Part shown: positions 7,736 to 16,271 of the stretch, piece after piece | Numbering within the stretch: position 1 is the stretch's first letter | Layout of the letters: each line of letters begins with the position of its first letter | NCBI RefSeq assembly: GCF_024611995.1 | Contig: NZ_CP102509.1 | Location: 8,571,150-8,635,149 of the forward strand | DNA length: 64,000 nucleotides | Reading direction: 5' to 3' | DNA from: Streptomyces sp. NBC_00162 | GTDB lineage: Bacteria > Actinomycetota > Actinomycetes > Streptomycetales > Streptomycetaceae | Notes under the pieces: generated by a model | Told to the model about the DNA's origin: nothing | The model's database searches: none | Seen by the model: only the letters and a program-made list of their open reading frames with translations | Made by a program: the position numbers and the translations under genes

Positions 7736-9136
7736 TACTGCAACGGTCTTTGCTCTGACAGGTTGGCAGTCTCTGGTGGTGTGTGGCCGCGTTGTTTGTA
7801 GTGGCTGGTGCGGGCCTGGAACTGTCGTCTGCGGCGCCAGTGTGACCAGTGCAGGACGTGTTCGACGGGTGCTGGTCGGCGGTGGGTGAGGCGGGTGATC
7901 AGGCGTCGGATTTCGGGGAGGGTGAGGGGTATGAGCTGGGAGGATCCGTTTCTGCTTTCCCTGTGTTGGCCTCGCGGGCCTTCAGGACGGTGAGGCAGAC
8001 GTGGGCGGCCATGGCGAGGGTGATGTGGCGGTGCCAGCCGGGATATCGGCGGACCTGGTAGTCGTCCAGGCCGCATTCCTGTTTCGCGGTCTGGAAGCAT
8101 TCCTCGACCGCCCACCGGCTGCCCGCAACGTGAATGAGTTCGTCGAGGGTGGTCTCGGCGGGGCAGTAGGCGATGTAGAAGGAGATCTGGTCGGGCCGGC
8201 TCACGCTTCGGCGGGCGATGACCCAGTGCCGGCGGTCCTCGCGGTGCCAGGGCCGGACCTCCACGCGTGCCCAGTCGTAGACCCGCGGGCCGTGGGCGCC
8301 CATCCCGCAGGAACGACGCTTCCACTTCTGCCTCGCAAGGCCGTTGAACAGGTCGTGGACCGGGTGGTCCATGGCCCAGCGGGAGACGACAGTGTCGTGC
8401 CGGGTGGTGGCCATGACGTGGAAGACATCAGCCCGCTCCAACTCGGTCCGCCAGCCCTTGGAGAAGCCGTAGGCAGCGTCCGCGGTCACCCAGCGGAACG
8501 GGATCTTCTCCGCGATCGCCCGGCGGACCATCGCCTTGGCGATGACCACTTTCGTCTCGAAGGCGACCGTGTCCTCGATGCCCGCGGCCCGGCACCGTTC
8601 CCGGTCATCGGTCCACGACGTGGGCAGATACAAGCGGCGGTCGATCAGCGTGCGACCGCGTTCGCCGGCATAGGCGAGGAAGACACCGACCTGGCAGTTC
8701 TCCGTGCGGCCCGCCGTTCCCGAGTATTGGCGCTGGACGCCGGCCGAGCGGATGCCCTTCTTCAGGAAGCCGGTGTCGTCCACGATCAGGACCGCTTCGG
8801 GGTCACCGAGATGCTCGAAGACGTAGTCGCGGACGTCGTCGAGGACTTCATCAGCGTCCCAGTCGCACCGGTTCAGCAGCCGGTGCATGCGGTCCGGGCC
8901 CCCATGCCCAGCCTCTTCCGCGAGTGTCCAGCCGTTCTTCCGCTCCAGCGGAGATACCAGACCCCGCATATACGCCAGTGCCGACTCACGCGGCTCCGAC
9001 CGGGCAAACCGGTGCACGAACCGCTCATGCACCTCACCCAGACCCGCCGCCCACGCCCTCACATCACCAAGTACCCCACCCATATCCAGACCAACGACCA
9101 ACCTGGCCACCAGTCACACCAAACGCCGTTGCAGTA
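7736..9136 (-). mobile_element. IS701-family insertion sequence, copy B
   Basis: A 1401-bp inverted copy of the element at 229-1629, with the same ends and flanked by CTAG at 7732-7735 and 9137-9140. The encoded protein is identical to copy A. With copy A it brackets 1630-7735 in inverted orientation, a possible substrate for inversion. Confidence 0.93.
7899..9110 (-). CDS. IS701-family DDE transposase (copy B)
   Basis: Identical in translation to the 403-residue transposase at 255-1466: D111/D112, D211 and E336/E337 triad, GTG start at 9110, intact. Its reading direction is opposite to the flanking genes. Confidence 0.93.
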   Translation of the reverse strand: MARLVVGLDMGGVLGDVRAWAAGLGEVHERFVHRFARSEPRESALAYMRGLVSPLERKNGWTLAEEAGHGGPDRMHRLLNRCDWDADEVLDDVRDYVFEHLGDPEAVLIVDDTGFLKKGIRSAGVQRQYSGTAGRTENCQVGVFLAYAGERGRTLIDRRLYLPTSWTDDRERCRAAGIEDTVAFETKVVIAKAMVRRAIAEKIPFRWVTADAAYGFSKGWRTELERADVFHVMATTRHDTVVSRWAMDHPVHDLFNGLARQKWKRRSCGMGAHGPRVYDWARVEVRPWHREDRRHWVIARRSVSRPDQISFYIAYCPAETTLDELIHVAGSRWAVEECFQTAKQECGLDDYQVRRYPGWHRHITLAMAAHVCLTVLKAREANTGKAETDPPSSYPSPSPKSDA

Positions 9137-9240
9137 CTAGGAAGCCTCCCGGGTTTTTTATCAACGCTATGTGTGGTGTCTGAGGGCGTTGTTACGAAGA
9201 ACTGCATCCCATCCACCTGATTGGCCTCTAGCCTCGGATC

Positions 9241-9951
9241 ATGGATTGGTTCATGGCTGCGGTGGTGGGAGCGGCGGGCGGCGCCTCCATGGAGGCCGTC
9301 GACGTCGTCAAGTCCATTAAGTGGCACCGTCAGATGCCGTGGAACGTCCAGTCGGACACTGTTGATCCGCCCCAGCGCCGAGCTGACGTGCGGCCCGGTG
9401 AGGAGCACCTGCCCGCCCCCGGCTGGAAGGCGTATTGCGTCGCCGGGGTGCTGCGGCTGCTCGTCAGCGGATCCCTGACCGGTGTGGTGGCAGCCAGCTA
9501 TCCGCTGAGCACGAATCCCCTGGCGGCGTTTCTTATTGGGCTGGGTGCGCTGTCCGCTGTCCAGCAGGTCAGCACGCTGGTGCCGTTGATGGTTAGGAGT
9601 GCGGGGCGGGCTGCTCTGGGCGACATAAACGGGCAGCAGCCTGGCCCTGGGCAGCCGAGTGGTGCTCTACCGGGACCTCCGACGGGTAGTCCCTCAGCAG
9701 GGAATCCACAGCTGGACACGGGCGTTGCCGCGGAGCAGGATCCGACGGCCGGAGGGGTGCGGCGTGACCATTGCTGCGGAGTCCTTCTTGGGCCGCGTCC
9801 TGGCTGTGTTCTCACGTCGCTCTCCTGGCTTCCGGCCGCCCCTGCAGGCTTCCGGCCTGCTGCATGCCTCACACACTCCCGCAGTACCTCGTCCGTATCG
9901 GCCGGGCAGACGCGCTACGTCCTCCCACCCACCAGGGCAGAGGCTTGTTGA
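9241..9951 (+). CDS. Hypothetical membrane protein, 3' part uncertain
   Basis: The frame from ATG 9241 gives 236 residues. Residues 1-20 (MDWFMAAVVGAAGGA...) and two stretches around 67-88 and 92-118 are hydrophobic and look like real membrane segments. After about residue 130 the sequence turns into low-complexity Pro/Gly and loses coding character. From there it overlaps the next gene by about 190 bp in another frame. Either the true gene is frameshifted into the downstream one, giving one membrane protein with a helical cytosolic tail, or its 3' part is decayed. Function unknown. Confidence 0.45.
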   Translation: MDWFMAAVVGAAGGASMEAVDVVKSIKWHRQMPWNVQSDTVDPPQRRADVRPGEEHLPAPGWKAYCVAGVLRLLVSGSLTGVVAASYPLSTNPLAAFLIGLGALSAVQQVSTLVPLMVRSAGRAALGDINGQQPGPGQPSGALPGPPTGSPSAGNPQLDTGVAAEQDPTAGGVRRDHCCGVLLGPRPGCVLTSLSWLPAAPAGFRPAACLTHSRSTSSVSAGQTRYVLPPTRAEAC

Positions 9952-10510
9952 CGTAACGGATCACTGGAAGTCCAGGCCTGCACTGGTGCGTTTGCAACGT
10001 CGCGGCGACCTTCAGAGGATCTCAGAATCACTGGCGACTGCTGCTACAGCCATCGGTCGTGACCGCACCCCCGCCCGCGAGGGTGCCCGGAACCTTGCAC
10101 TCGAACAGAGCATGTATGCCATCCGTGACCTTGCCGCCGAACTCGAGCGCGCCGGCGACCTCGGCGGTGCCATCATCCTCGCTCGGACCTTCGCACGTGC
10201 CGTCGACCTTGACCGCATCCTCGCCCACTCCCTCGCGCCCACGCTCGGCCTCGCCCTCATCGATGCCCGTGACAACCTGACTGCCGCGGCCAATGACTTC
10301 GTTGGCGCCGACCTCACTACCGTGGATCCTGGTGGGTTCGGCCTTGGAGGGGTCCGTTGGGACAGCAGCACGCGGTGGCCCACTCCTGAGTGGGCGGATC
10401 GCATCCGCAGAACATCAGTGGAGGACCCTCCTGGATCCGGGGTCTACATCGTCCGGTCTGAAGGTGGTCACCACTTCGCCGGTCGCGGTTCCCTGGCACC
10501 CATGTCATGA
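9764..10510 (+). CDS. Hypothetical protein with helical repeat-like core
   Basis: Read from GTG 9764, which has GGAGG 8 bp upstream, the gene encodes 248 residues. An in-frame ATG at 9659 would add 35 residues of poor composition. The C-terminal two thirds are Ala/Leu/Arg-rich and helical (YAIRDLAAELERAGDL...). The tail GVRWDSSTRWPTPEWADRIR resembles the end of membrane-associated Streptomyces proteins of unknown role. It overlaps the preceding frame, so the two may be halves of one protein separated by a frameshift. No catalytic motif seen. Confidence 0.5.
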   Translation: MTIAAESFLGRVLAVFSRRSPGFRPPLQASGLLHASHTPAVPRPYRPGRRATSSHPPGQRLVDVTDHWKSRPALVRLQRRGDLQRISESLATAATAIGRDRTPAREGARNLALEQSMYAIRDLAAELERAGDLGGAIILARTFARAVDLDRILAHSLAPTLGLALIDARDNLTAAANDFVGADLTTVDPGGFGLGGVRWDSSTRWPTPEWADRIRRTSVEDPPGSGVYIVRSEGGHHFAGRGSLAPMS

Positions 10511-10701
10511 GACGGCGCTGGTCTGGGTGCCCTTGGGAGCCTTTGCTGACCTGGGGCATCCGGGCAGACTCGCGACTGGTCCAACGCATTGGCGCGGAAC
10601 GAAGCGTAAGCGAAAGAACGGCACGTCGACCGCACGAGCCGCCCCGACGCCGCACACACCAAAGCCCGCCTCCACGGGCCCAGTAGGAGAAGAGGCGCCC
10701 C

Positions 10702-11427
10702 TTGTACGGATACGGCAGCGCTCCGCGGCACCTGCTGAGCGAGGACCGCCAGGAGTACGAGCGGATCCTCGATGATGTGCTGCGCTCCGCACCAGAACGC
10801 CCGGAACTGGCGGGTGTCGGACAGTGGCTCTACCCCGAACTGCTTCGCCCCATGGTGCTCAACGCCACCGCACTCATCACGGTGGCCGCCGCCAGCGAAT
10901 ACCAGCACTACGTGAAGATCCGCAACGAACTACGCCACCCGGCGCCGTCCACCCCGTCGTCCTTCCACGAACCCGGCTCCACCGAGCCGGGCACGGGCAC
11001 GATGGGGCTCGTCGCCAGCATGGGAGAAGCCTCCGAGACCACCGGCGCGGGCGTCGGCGCCGTTGCCGCGGTCCTGACACCTGTACTCACCGGCATGGCA
11101 TCGGCAATCTTCCTGCTCGTCGGCTACCTGCTCAAGATGGTCGACCCCGATCCGGGCATCGCCAAAACCATCGTCACCACCGGCTGGGTGTTCGGCGCCG
11201 TGACGGCGGCCGCGATCCTTGCCGCCGTCGTAGGCCTGCTGCTCACGGCTCTGCGTAACCCTCCCGCGCTGGACGCTGGCCCCTACGACGATCTCGATCT
11301 GACCAAGGAGGTCGCCCGGGCCAAAGACGCCTGGCACGACGCCCTGGTGGAGCGCGGCATCATGCCGTTCCTCCGGGACGCTCTTGCTCCGGACTCCACC
11401 AGCCCGGACTTTGGGGGACCGGAATGA
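10702..11427 (+). CDS. Hypothetical protein with two membrane segments
   Basis: A 241-residue protein starting at TTG 10702 (AGGAGA 11 bp upstream), so the start is a little uncertain. The N-terminus has acidic helical sequence (SEDRQEYERILDDVLRSAPERPELAG). Two strong hydrophobic segments at about 115-143 and 155-185 follow, then an acidic C-terminal helix. This layout, cytosolic ends with a paired transmembrane core, is common in uncharacterised actinomycete proteins. No enzymatic motif. It stands alone on its strand. Confidence 0.62.
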   Translation: MYGYGSAPRHLLSEDRQEYERILDDVLRSAPERPELAGVGQWLYPELLRPMVLNATALITVAAASEYQHYVKIRNELRHPAPSTPSSFHEPGSTEPGTGTMGLVASMGEASETTGAGVGAVAAVLTPVLTGMASAIFLLVGYLLKMVDPDPGIAKTIVTTGWVFGAVTAAAILAAVVGLLLTALRNPPALDAGPYDDLDLTKEVARAKDAWHDALVERGIMPFLRDALAPDSTSPDFGGPE

Positions 11428-11582
11428 TGATCTTTGAGAGCGGCGATGCGTCGTACGGCGACAGCCGCCCGGTTACCTGTTTGTCCTGACTCTGTCCATC
11501 GCGTTCCGGGTGAATCGTCGAGCGTGTCCGTGCACCACACATGTTGCTCCCGCTATGATCGTCCCGATAGCTTCTGAGCTGC

Positions 11583-11993
11583 GTGAATTCGAACCGCACG
11601 CTCGTGGCGCCCCGGAGAATCGTCGGCGATTTCGACTGCTCCGGCGAGGACATCGAGCGGGATTGGGTGGAGCGCACGGGCTGCTGGAGCTCGGTGACCC
11701 GGGTGCTGCTCACCTACGAGCAGGTACGCGCGTACGGGCTCCCGGCGACCGAGGGCAAGAGCGGCGACCCGAGGTGGCCGGCCTTCGCCCGCCGCTACGG
11801 CTTCGACATCGAGCGCCCGGTCCAGTGGGAGGTGGAGGCATTGGAGCCGGCCGAACTCCAGCGCCTGGTCCTCGCCGCCGTCGACCCCTACATCGACCGC
11901 ACCGTGCTCGCGCAGCAGATCGCCCGCGAGGAAGAGCAGCGCCGTGCCCTGGCCGACTTCCTCGGCGGCTGGGGCGCGGACGGCAGGAGGTAG
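11583..11993 (+). pseudogene. C-terminal fragment of Toprim-fold protein
   Basis: A 136-residue frame from GTG 11583. It contains GDFDCSGEDIERD, an acidic motif like the Toprim metal-binding motif of Spo11/topoisomerase VI A-like proteins, then LTYEQVRAYGLP and VEALEPAELQRLVLAAVDPYIDR. Such proteins normally have an N-terminal ~100-150-residue part that is missing here. A typical N-terminus of the same kind (MARERIRW...VTLRQ) occurs as a separate stub at 16272-16390. I infer a broken gene; residual expression from the GTG is possible. Confidence 0.55.
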
Positions 11994-12018
11994 TCCCGCC
12001 GTCTGCACGCGGGTGCCC

Positions 12019-12128
12019 TGCAACACAGGCGGTGCAACGCGGTCGAACGCAACCGTGTGTTGCGGTCTTGACCTGGCGCAACGCGTGCAACGCGCTGTTG
12101 CGCGAGCGCGTTGCACCACCGTGTTGCA
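12019..12128. repeat. Cluster of nine GTTGCA/GTTGCG motifs with palindrome
   Basis: Within 110 bp there are nine copies of TGCAAC or CGCAAC in either orientation, starting at 12019, 12033, 12048, 12059, 12077, 12086, 12097, 12110 and 12123. Two form a perfect inverted repeat TGCAACGCGC (12086-12095) / GCGCGTTGCA (12106-12115). The density and mixed orientation suggest a multi-site protein-binding region: operator, origin iterons or a centromere-like site. The factor is unknown. Confidence 0.6.
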
Positions 12129-12580
12129 CCCCTTCCAGGACCCCTGCTACCCAGATACTGGAGCGCGGTCTGGTGACTGCTTGTGGCGTCCGTGTGCTGC
12201 TGTGTGTCGGCGGGAATGCCGGGTCGGCGAAACGGTTCACTACAGTGCCGCCCGCCGAGACGAACCCGCTCATGAGCACCCCCACTCCACGCACCGCAGT
12301 CGCGACCTGGGCCCCATCCCAGTCCGGACCGTGCGTGCGCTGGCTTGTTGACTGCACTGACGGTGCTCACGCCCCGGCGCCGTGATTCGGGGTAGGGCGG
12401 CGGTCGGACCCTGACCGCCCGTTCTCGATGACGAGCGCCAACCTGCTCGCGCCAGGCGTTCGGGGCCCGGGAAGCGGATCGCCGCGTCGGAACGCCGAGG
12501 ATCGATAGGGGGACGAACTGCGCCTGACTATGGGACAGTTCATGATGTCATGCCACCGGCTGCCGGGGGAAGGGCGGAAT

Positions 12581-12895
12581 ATGGCGCACGAAGAGAAGGT
12601 CATGCTGACGGCTCGCGAGGTGAGCTACTTGTGGCCGGGCGTCCGTACTCACTCGGTGCATGTGAATGCGCTGGCCCATGGGGTGCGGATGGGAACGGAG
12701 AGCTGGCTGACCACTACGGGGTACGCCCACAAGGAGTGGTATAACGCCGACGACGTGCGCCGAGTGGCCCCGCAGGTAGCAGCCGAGCCACTCAAGGGGC
12801 CGTCCCAGGTTCCGTGCTGTCTGGTGCTGATCGTTCTGGCAGCGGCACCGCTCGTGTGGCTGGCGATACAGATAGAAAGCGCAGGCGGGTGGTGA
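12581..12895 (+). CDS. Small protein with HTH-like region and C-terminal membrane anchor
   Basis: A 104-residue protein from ATG 12581, preceded by a GGAAGGGCGG stretch. Residues 6-60 (LTAREVSYLWPGVRTHSVHV... WYNADDVRRVA) look like a winged-helix or MerR-like helix pair. The last 30 residues are a hydrophobic segment (CCLVLIVLAAAPLVWLAI), so it may be a membrane-anchored DNA- or protein-binding factor. It lies 450 bp downstream of the GTTGCA cluster, and regulation through that site is possible but untested. Function unknown. Confidence 0.5.
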   Translation: MAHEEKVMLTAREVSYLWPGVRTHSVHVNALAHGVRMGTESWLTTTGYAHKEWYNADDVRRVAPQVAAEPLKGPSQVPCCLVLIVLAAAPLVWLAIQIESAGGW

Positions 12896-13655
12896 AGGTC
12901 AAGTGTGTGGCTGCGCGGCCGGCCAGCCGCGAGATGCTGGGGTGTCAATTGCATCATCTCTGGCTCGTTGGGCAGGGCGCTTCCGAGTCTCAAGGAGAGG
13001 CCGATCAGATGCCTACACGCGTGGGTACGGCGTCCGCACGTCCGTAGCCGAGCACCTGGGTGAGGACTTGTCGGAACGTGATGAGGTCTTCGGCCGGCGC
13101 TTCGATGACGGCCTCGATCTCGCTGTCGGTGCAGAGAAGCCACCAGCCGTGTTGCAGGTACGGCCACGGGGCCAGCCCCTTGTGTCAGAGCTGTAAGGCC
13201 CTGAAGGCCGCTGTCTGAGTGCCTGCTTCTGATCCCCGGGCAGAGGCGTCTGGCTACCCTGAGAGCAGGGGCTCCCTGAGCCGTATTCGCGGCCGTCAAC
13301 GGCGTCAACGCCGTGCTCGGTCAGGTTCACCGAGATCAACCTGACCTCTGGCCGCTCCATCAGCAGGCACCTCAAGAGATCCGTTCCCGGAACCGCCACA
13401 CCCACCTCTTCCTCGACGCCCCCACAGACATCCAGAGCACGCGGGCGGCAGCCCGCAGTGAGCGCCGGATCGAGGCCGTCCCGGCCCCGCTGCGCCCCGC
13501 CGTGGACCAGCTCACCACCCTGGCCCCACCGCCCGGTGTGCCGGCGCCTCCACCTGGACAGTGGTCGTAGCCGGCCCGGCTCCCGCCTCGGATACCGTGT
13601 TCCTCTACGGGGTGCCATAACGGATGTGACGCCCCCCACCGGAGGTAGTCAGCGT
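12896..13655. other. Gap with degraded coding traces
   Basis: About 760 bp without an intact gene. A minus-strand remnant lies at 13005-13184 (listed separately). A plus-strand stretch near 13313-13570 (HLFLDAPTDIQSTRAAARSERRIEAVP) has coding-like composition but no clear start and no family match I recognise. Confidence 0.4.
13005..13184 (-). pseudogene. Short gene remnant, unknown family
   Basis: An open minus-strand stretch with strong third-position G/C and protein-like sequence (PYLQHGWWLLCTDSEIEAV, then DLITFRQVLTQVLGYGRADA). It is blocked upstream by a stop and has no start codon or ribosome binding site. It looks like the 3' end of a truncated gene. Function unknown. Confidence 0.35.
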
Positions 13656-14045
13656 ATGAGTTCAAAGCGCAGCAAGAATCCAGCCCTGCCCGTACTTGAC
13701 GACGCATTCCGACTCGCGTCGGTCAAGGACGCCGAAGAGTCCACCCGTGACTTGGCCGCGCGGCTGGCCACCACCGAGCTGCGCCGCGTTTCCCACCCGG
13801 GCCGGGTCACCTGGGAGCCCACCGATCAGGCCGAGCCCGTACCGGTCCCGCCGACTGTGGTCGACGGTGACGGGGACCTGTGGCTGCGGGACCGGGGCAC
13901 TGGCACCTGGACCATGCCCGAGTTCAACCCGAAGGAGTTCCCGGCCCGCTGTGGCGAGGTTCTGACGTGGAACCAGCTTGCCCGCGAGTTCGGCCCGCTG
14001 ACCGCACTGGCCGACGACCGCCGCATCGGCGGCGGCCGGCGCTGA
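13656..14045 (+). CDS. Hypothetical protein, unknown function
   Basis: A 129-residue soluble protein with a well-placed GGAGGT 9 bp before ATG 13656. A Lys/Arg-rich start and helical segment are followed by a central part with DGDGDLWLRDRGTGTW and a C-terminal FPARCGEVLTWNQLAREFGPL. I do not recognise the family. Similar small proteins occur near integrated elements in Streptomyces, but this is general impression only. The 3' end abuts an oppositely oriented gene remnant. Confidence 0.6.
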   Translation: MSSKRSKNPALPVLDDAFRLASVKDAEESTRDLAARLATTELRRVSHPGRVTWEPTDQAEPVPVPPTVVDGDGDLWLRDRGTGTWTMPEFNPKEFPARCGEVLTWNQLAREFGPLTALADDRRIGGGRR

Positions 14046-14250
14046 CCGCGCAGCCTTCTGGGATGACCGCGCCCCTGAAGCGCCCGTTACGGGTAGCTGG
14101 GAGCTCCAGCTCACCGCCGAGCTCGACGATGGCGGCGAGCAGGTGAGCGTGGTGGTGGCGTGCGACGACCTCGAGCAGCGTGGAGCGGGCCTGGCGCCAC
14201 CCGATGTCCTCGGTGCGGCCGGCGTCGGTGGACCAGCCGGGTAGCGGTCG
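14046..14250 (-). pseudogene. Truncated gene fragment, unknown family
   Basis: The minus-strand frame shows near-perfect GC-rich third positions and protein-like sequence: RTEDIGWRQARSTLLEVVAR, LLAAIVELGGELELPATRNG, VIPEGC. It has no start and no proper end and is open into neighbouring genes. The coding signal stops near 14240, where a plus-strand gene of different origin begins. Both look cut at the same junction. Confidence 0.4.
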
Positions 14251-14989
14251 CCCTTTCGAGTGCGTCGTCGACCTGAAGGCTCCCGAACTGGAGCCGGGCA
14301 GCCTAGTGGACCGCGCCGGGCTGGCGAAGATCGCGAACATCCCCGAGGACGACCTCCCGGACCCGAAATTCGAAGACCACAAGATGCCCGAACCGCAGGC
14401 CCACGGCGCAGGCGGACCGCTGTGGTCGCGGCCCGTGGCCGGGGACTGGGCTGAACAACATCACCGCGCCCAGGGCCCCGGCGCACTCCTCTCCGCCACC
14501 ACCTCTTTCGGCACCCCGCAGCCCCAGGGGCTCGTCGCCGACCACAACCGCCTCACCAAGGTCATCCAGGGGGACGGGAAGCAGACCGAGGAGGCGGCCA
14601 AGACCCTTGCCTGGTGGCCCGCGGTCTCCCTCACGGTGGGAACCGAAAGCCTTGTCCCCATGTCGGCGCTGCGCACGACGCTCATCGAGGCAGTGCTCTC
14701 CCATCTGGCCACAGGCGTCCAGAAGAGGAGGAGCGGAATGTGGCTCGGCACCCTCCGCCGCGACGTGGTCCAGATCTTCGACTGGTACGTCCAGCGAAAG
14801 CCGGACCACACCGCGAACCTCCTGAGCGAGATCTGCCTGGACGCTCACACACGGCTGAACGTGGACCCGGAGACGGTCGGGAAAATCATCCGCCGATCCC
14901 TCCACCTCGACAGCAAGCTGGGCGAGAAGACCATCGACGCGCTCCTCGACATGGCCCTGCCGCCGTCTGCGAAACCCTCCGAGAGCTAG
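14180..14989 (+). CDS. Hypothetical protein, probably 5'-truncated
   Basis: The frame from GTG 14180 gives 269 residues, but the first ~23 overlap the convincing minus-strand coding remnant and read poorly. Good coding character starts near residue 24 (RPFECVVDLKAPELEPGSLV). The rest is soluble and helical (LLSEICLDAHTRLNVDPETV, IIRRSLHLDSKLGEKTIDAL). No ribosome binding site fits any start, so the original 5' end was probably lost. The family is not recognised. Confidence 0.5.
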   Translation: MERAWRHPMSSVRPASVDQPGSGRPFECVVDLKAPELEPGSLVDRAGLAKIANIPEDDLPDPKFEDHKMPEPQAHGAGGPLWSRPVAGDWAEQHHRAQGPGALLSATTSFGTPQPQGLVADHNRLTKVIQGDGKQTEEAAKTLAWWPAVSLTVGTESLVPMSALRTTLIEAVLSHLATGVQKRRSGMWLGTLRRDVVQIFDWYVQRKPDHTANLLSEICLDAHTRLNVDPETVGKIIRRSLHLDSKLGEKTIDALLDMALPPSAKPSES

Positions 14990-15074
14990 CCAGGAGAGAC
15001 ACCCGCCAGCTGCGCCGACCCTGGTGCAGCGGATGACCCTGATGCTGAAGCTGGCGTCCGGGCAAGCCTGGGTG

Positions 15075-15110
15075 CCTGGGCAAGCCACCTGTGCGGGCGG
15101 CTTGCCCAGG
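15075..15110. repeat. Inverted repeat (12-bp stem)
   Basis: CCTGGGCAAGCC at 15075-15086 pairs perfectly with GGCTTGCCCAGG at 15099-15110. It lies between the convergent 3' ends of the genes at 14180-14989 and 15124-15330, so a bidirectional terminator is plausible although no T-run follows. Confidence 0.45.
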
Positions 15111-15123
15111 GCCGGCGGCCCGG

Positions 15124-15330
15124 CTACGCCATCGCGGCGGCTACGGTCTCCAGGACGGCGCGCTGCTGCGGGTCGACGGGGACTTCGGCCTGGCGCAGCG
15201 CGCGGAGGGTGCTGCCGTCGGCGCACAGCCTGCACAGCCCGACGACGGGGAACGGGGTGGCGCCGATGAGGGTGTGCGAGGAAGAGCTGCTGTAGACGGG
15301 CCGGTAGCAGCCGGGACACGGCAGGCAGTC
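15124..15330 (-). pseudogene. Zn-ribbon-like protein, start missing
   Basis: Minus-strand frame with strong coding character: CLPCPGCYRPVYSS, then VVGLCRLCADGSTLRALRQAEVP, ending VLETVAAAMA at TAG 15124-15126. Two CxxC pairs suggest a small zinc ribbon. No acceptable start codon exists upstream in this frame before the small secreted-protein gene, so the 5' end is missing or frameshifted. Function unknown. Confidence 0.4.
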
Positions 15331-15364
15331 ATCGACTCCGCGAGGTCGTGCTGCGCGGGGGGCT

Positions 15365-15592
15365 TTACTGGAAGGTGCTGTTGTTCTTGTGTCCGTCGGC
15401 GCGGGTGTTGGCGTTCCTGACTTCGCTGGTGGTCGGGTCGCTGTTGATGTTCGTGGTCAGCGCCGAGATGTGGTCGATGATGTCGAGGTTGTTGGCGCTG
15501 CCATCAGTGATGTCCGCGTGTGCGGGTACGGCGGCGAGAATGGCCGCGCCGAGGGTGAGAACGGCGGTGGTGAGGGTGTGTCGCTTCGTCAT
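15365..15592 (-). CDS. Small secreted protein
   Basis: A 75-residue protein starting at ATG 15592 with a clear Sec signal peptide: MTKR, then a hydrophobic core TTAVLTLGAAILAAV and the cleavage site PAHA|D near residue 26. The mature ~49 residues are polar and Asn/Asp/Thr-rich (ITDGSANNLDIIDHISAL), without Cys. It would be exported and released, or bound to the surface. It resembles the many small secreted proteins of streptomycetes of unknown role. The ribosome binding site is weak. Confidence 0.62.
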   Translation of the reverse strand: MTKRHTLTTAVLTLGAAILAAVPAHADITDGSANNLDIIDHISALTTNINSDPTTSEVRNANTRADGHKNNSTFQ

Positions 15593-15625
15593 GGGCTGAT
15601 CAACGGGTGCCGTGGCCGAAGGTCA

Positions 15626-15871
15626 CTAAAGAGCTGAGCCCGTCTCGTTCAGGCCCTGGCCGTCGTCGTCGTTGCGCAGGCGCAGCTGCCACGAAGCCGG
15701 GGCCCCGTCGATCTCGGCAGGGGAGGAGGTGATCAGGATGCCGTTGCCGGACCGGCGGACGTCCAGGTGCAGCATCCCCAGGACGGAGTGGAACGCGGTG
15801 CCGAACCACTCCGTCGGCTGCCCGCCCTCACCGCGCGGCGCGCGCGGCTTGTGCAGCTTGTGTCGTCCCAT
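15626..15871 (-). CDS. Hypothetical small protein
   Basis: From ATG 15871 this encodes 81 residues: a basic start (MGRHKLHKPRAPRGEGG), then a beta-like stretch (HSVLGMLHLDVRRSGNGILITS) and an acidic tail. It is followed by the secreted protein gene on the same strand about 30 bp on. Family not recognised; moderate coding signal. Confidence 0.45.
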   Translation of the reverse strand: MGRHKLHKPRAPRGEGGQPTEWFGTAFHSVLGMLHLDVRRSGNGILITSSPAEIDGAPASWQLRLRNDDDGQGLNETGSAL

Positions 15872-16271
15872 GCTCTGCCTCGCAGACGTGATCCGTGCAC
15901 GGGCCGATCGGTCCGCTGAACCCACAACCGCTCCCCGGCGGCGCAGGCACGCCACAGGCCCGGCCTCCACCCGTTCAGCGCACCTGGGCAAGCCTCCCCG
16001 GAACGGGTGGCCGGCGGCCGCACCCCGGCCCGCAGGAAGGTTGCACCGGAAGGGGGCTGGACAGTTGCCTGCAGGGGTGCACTAGGCGGGGGACCGCAGG
16101 TGTGACCGGAGGTGGGACCCCCCGAAGCTGGTGATCTTCCATTCGTGCAGGTCAGAGGCCATGGGCAAGCCCCCTTCGGAAAACGACACCTCTTACCTCG
16201 CGATAGCCGAGGGGAGAGGTCTATCTGTATCCCGGGGGCCGGCGGTCGCGCGGAGGGGTACATGTACCGGT

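Noticed and set aside
229..9136. Composite transposon made by the two IS701 copies
   Set aside because: The copies have different target duplications (TTAG and CTAG), each flanking its own copy. They therefore inserted independently and did not move the intervening DNA as a unit.
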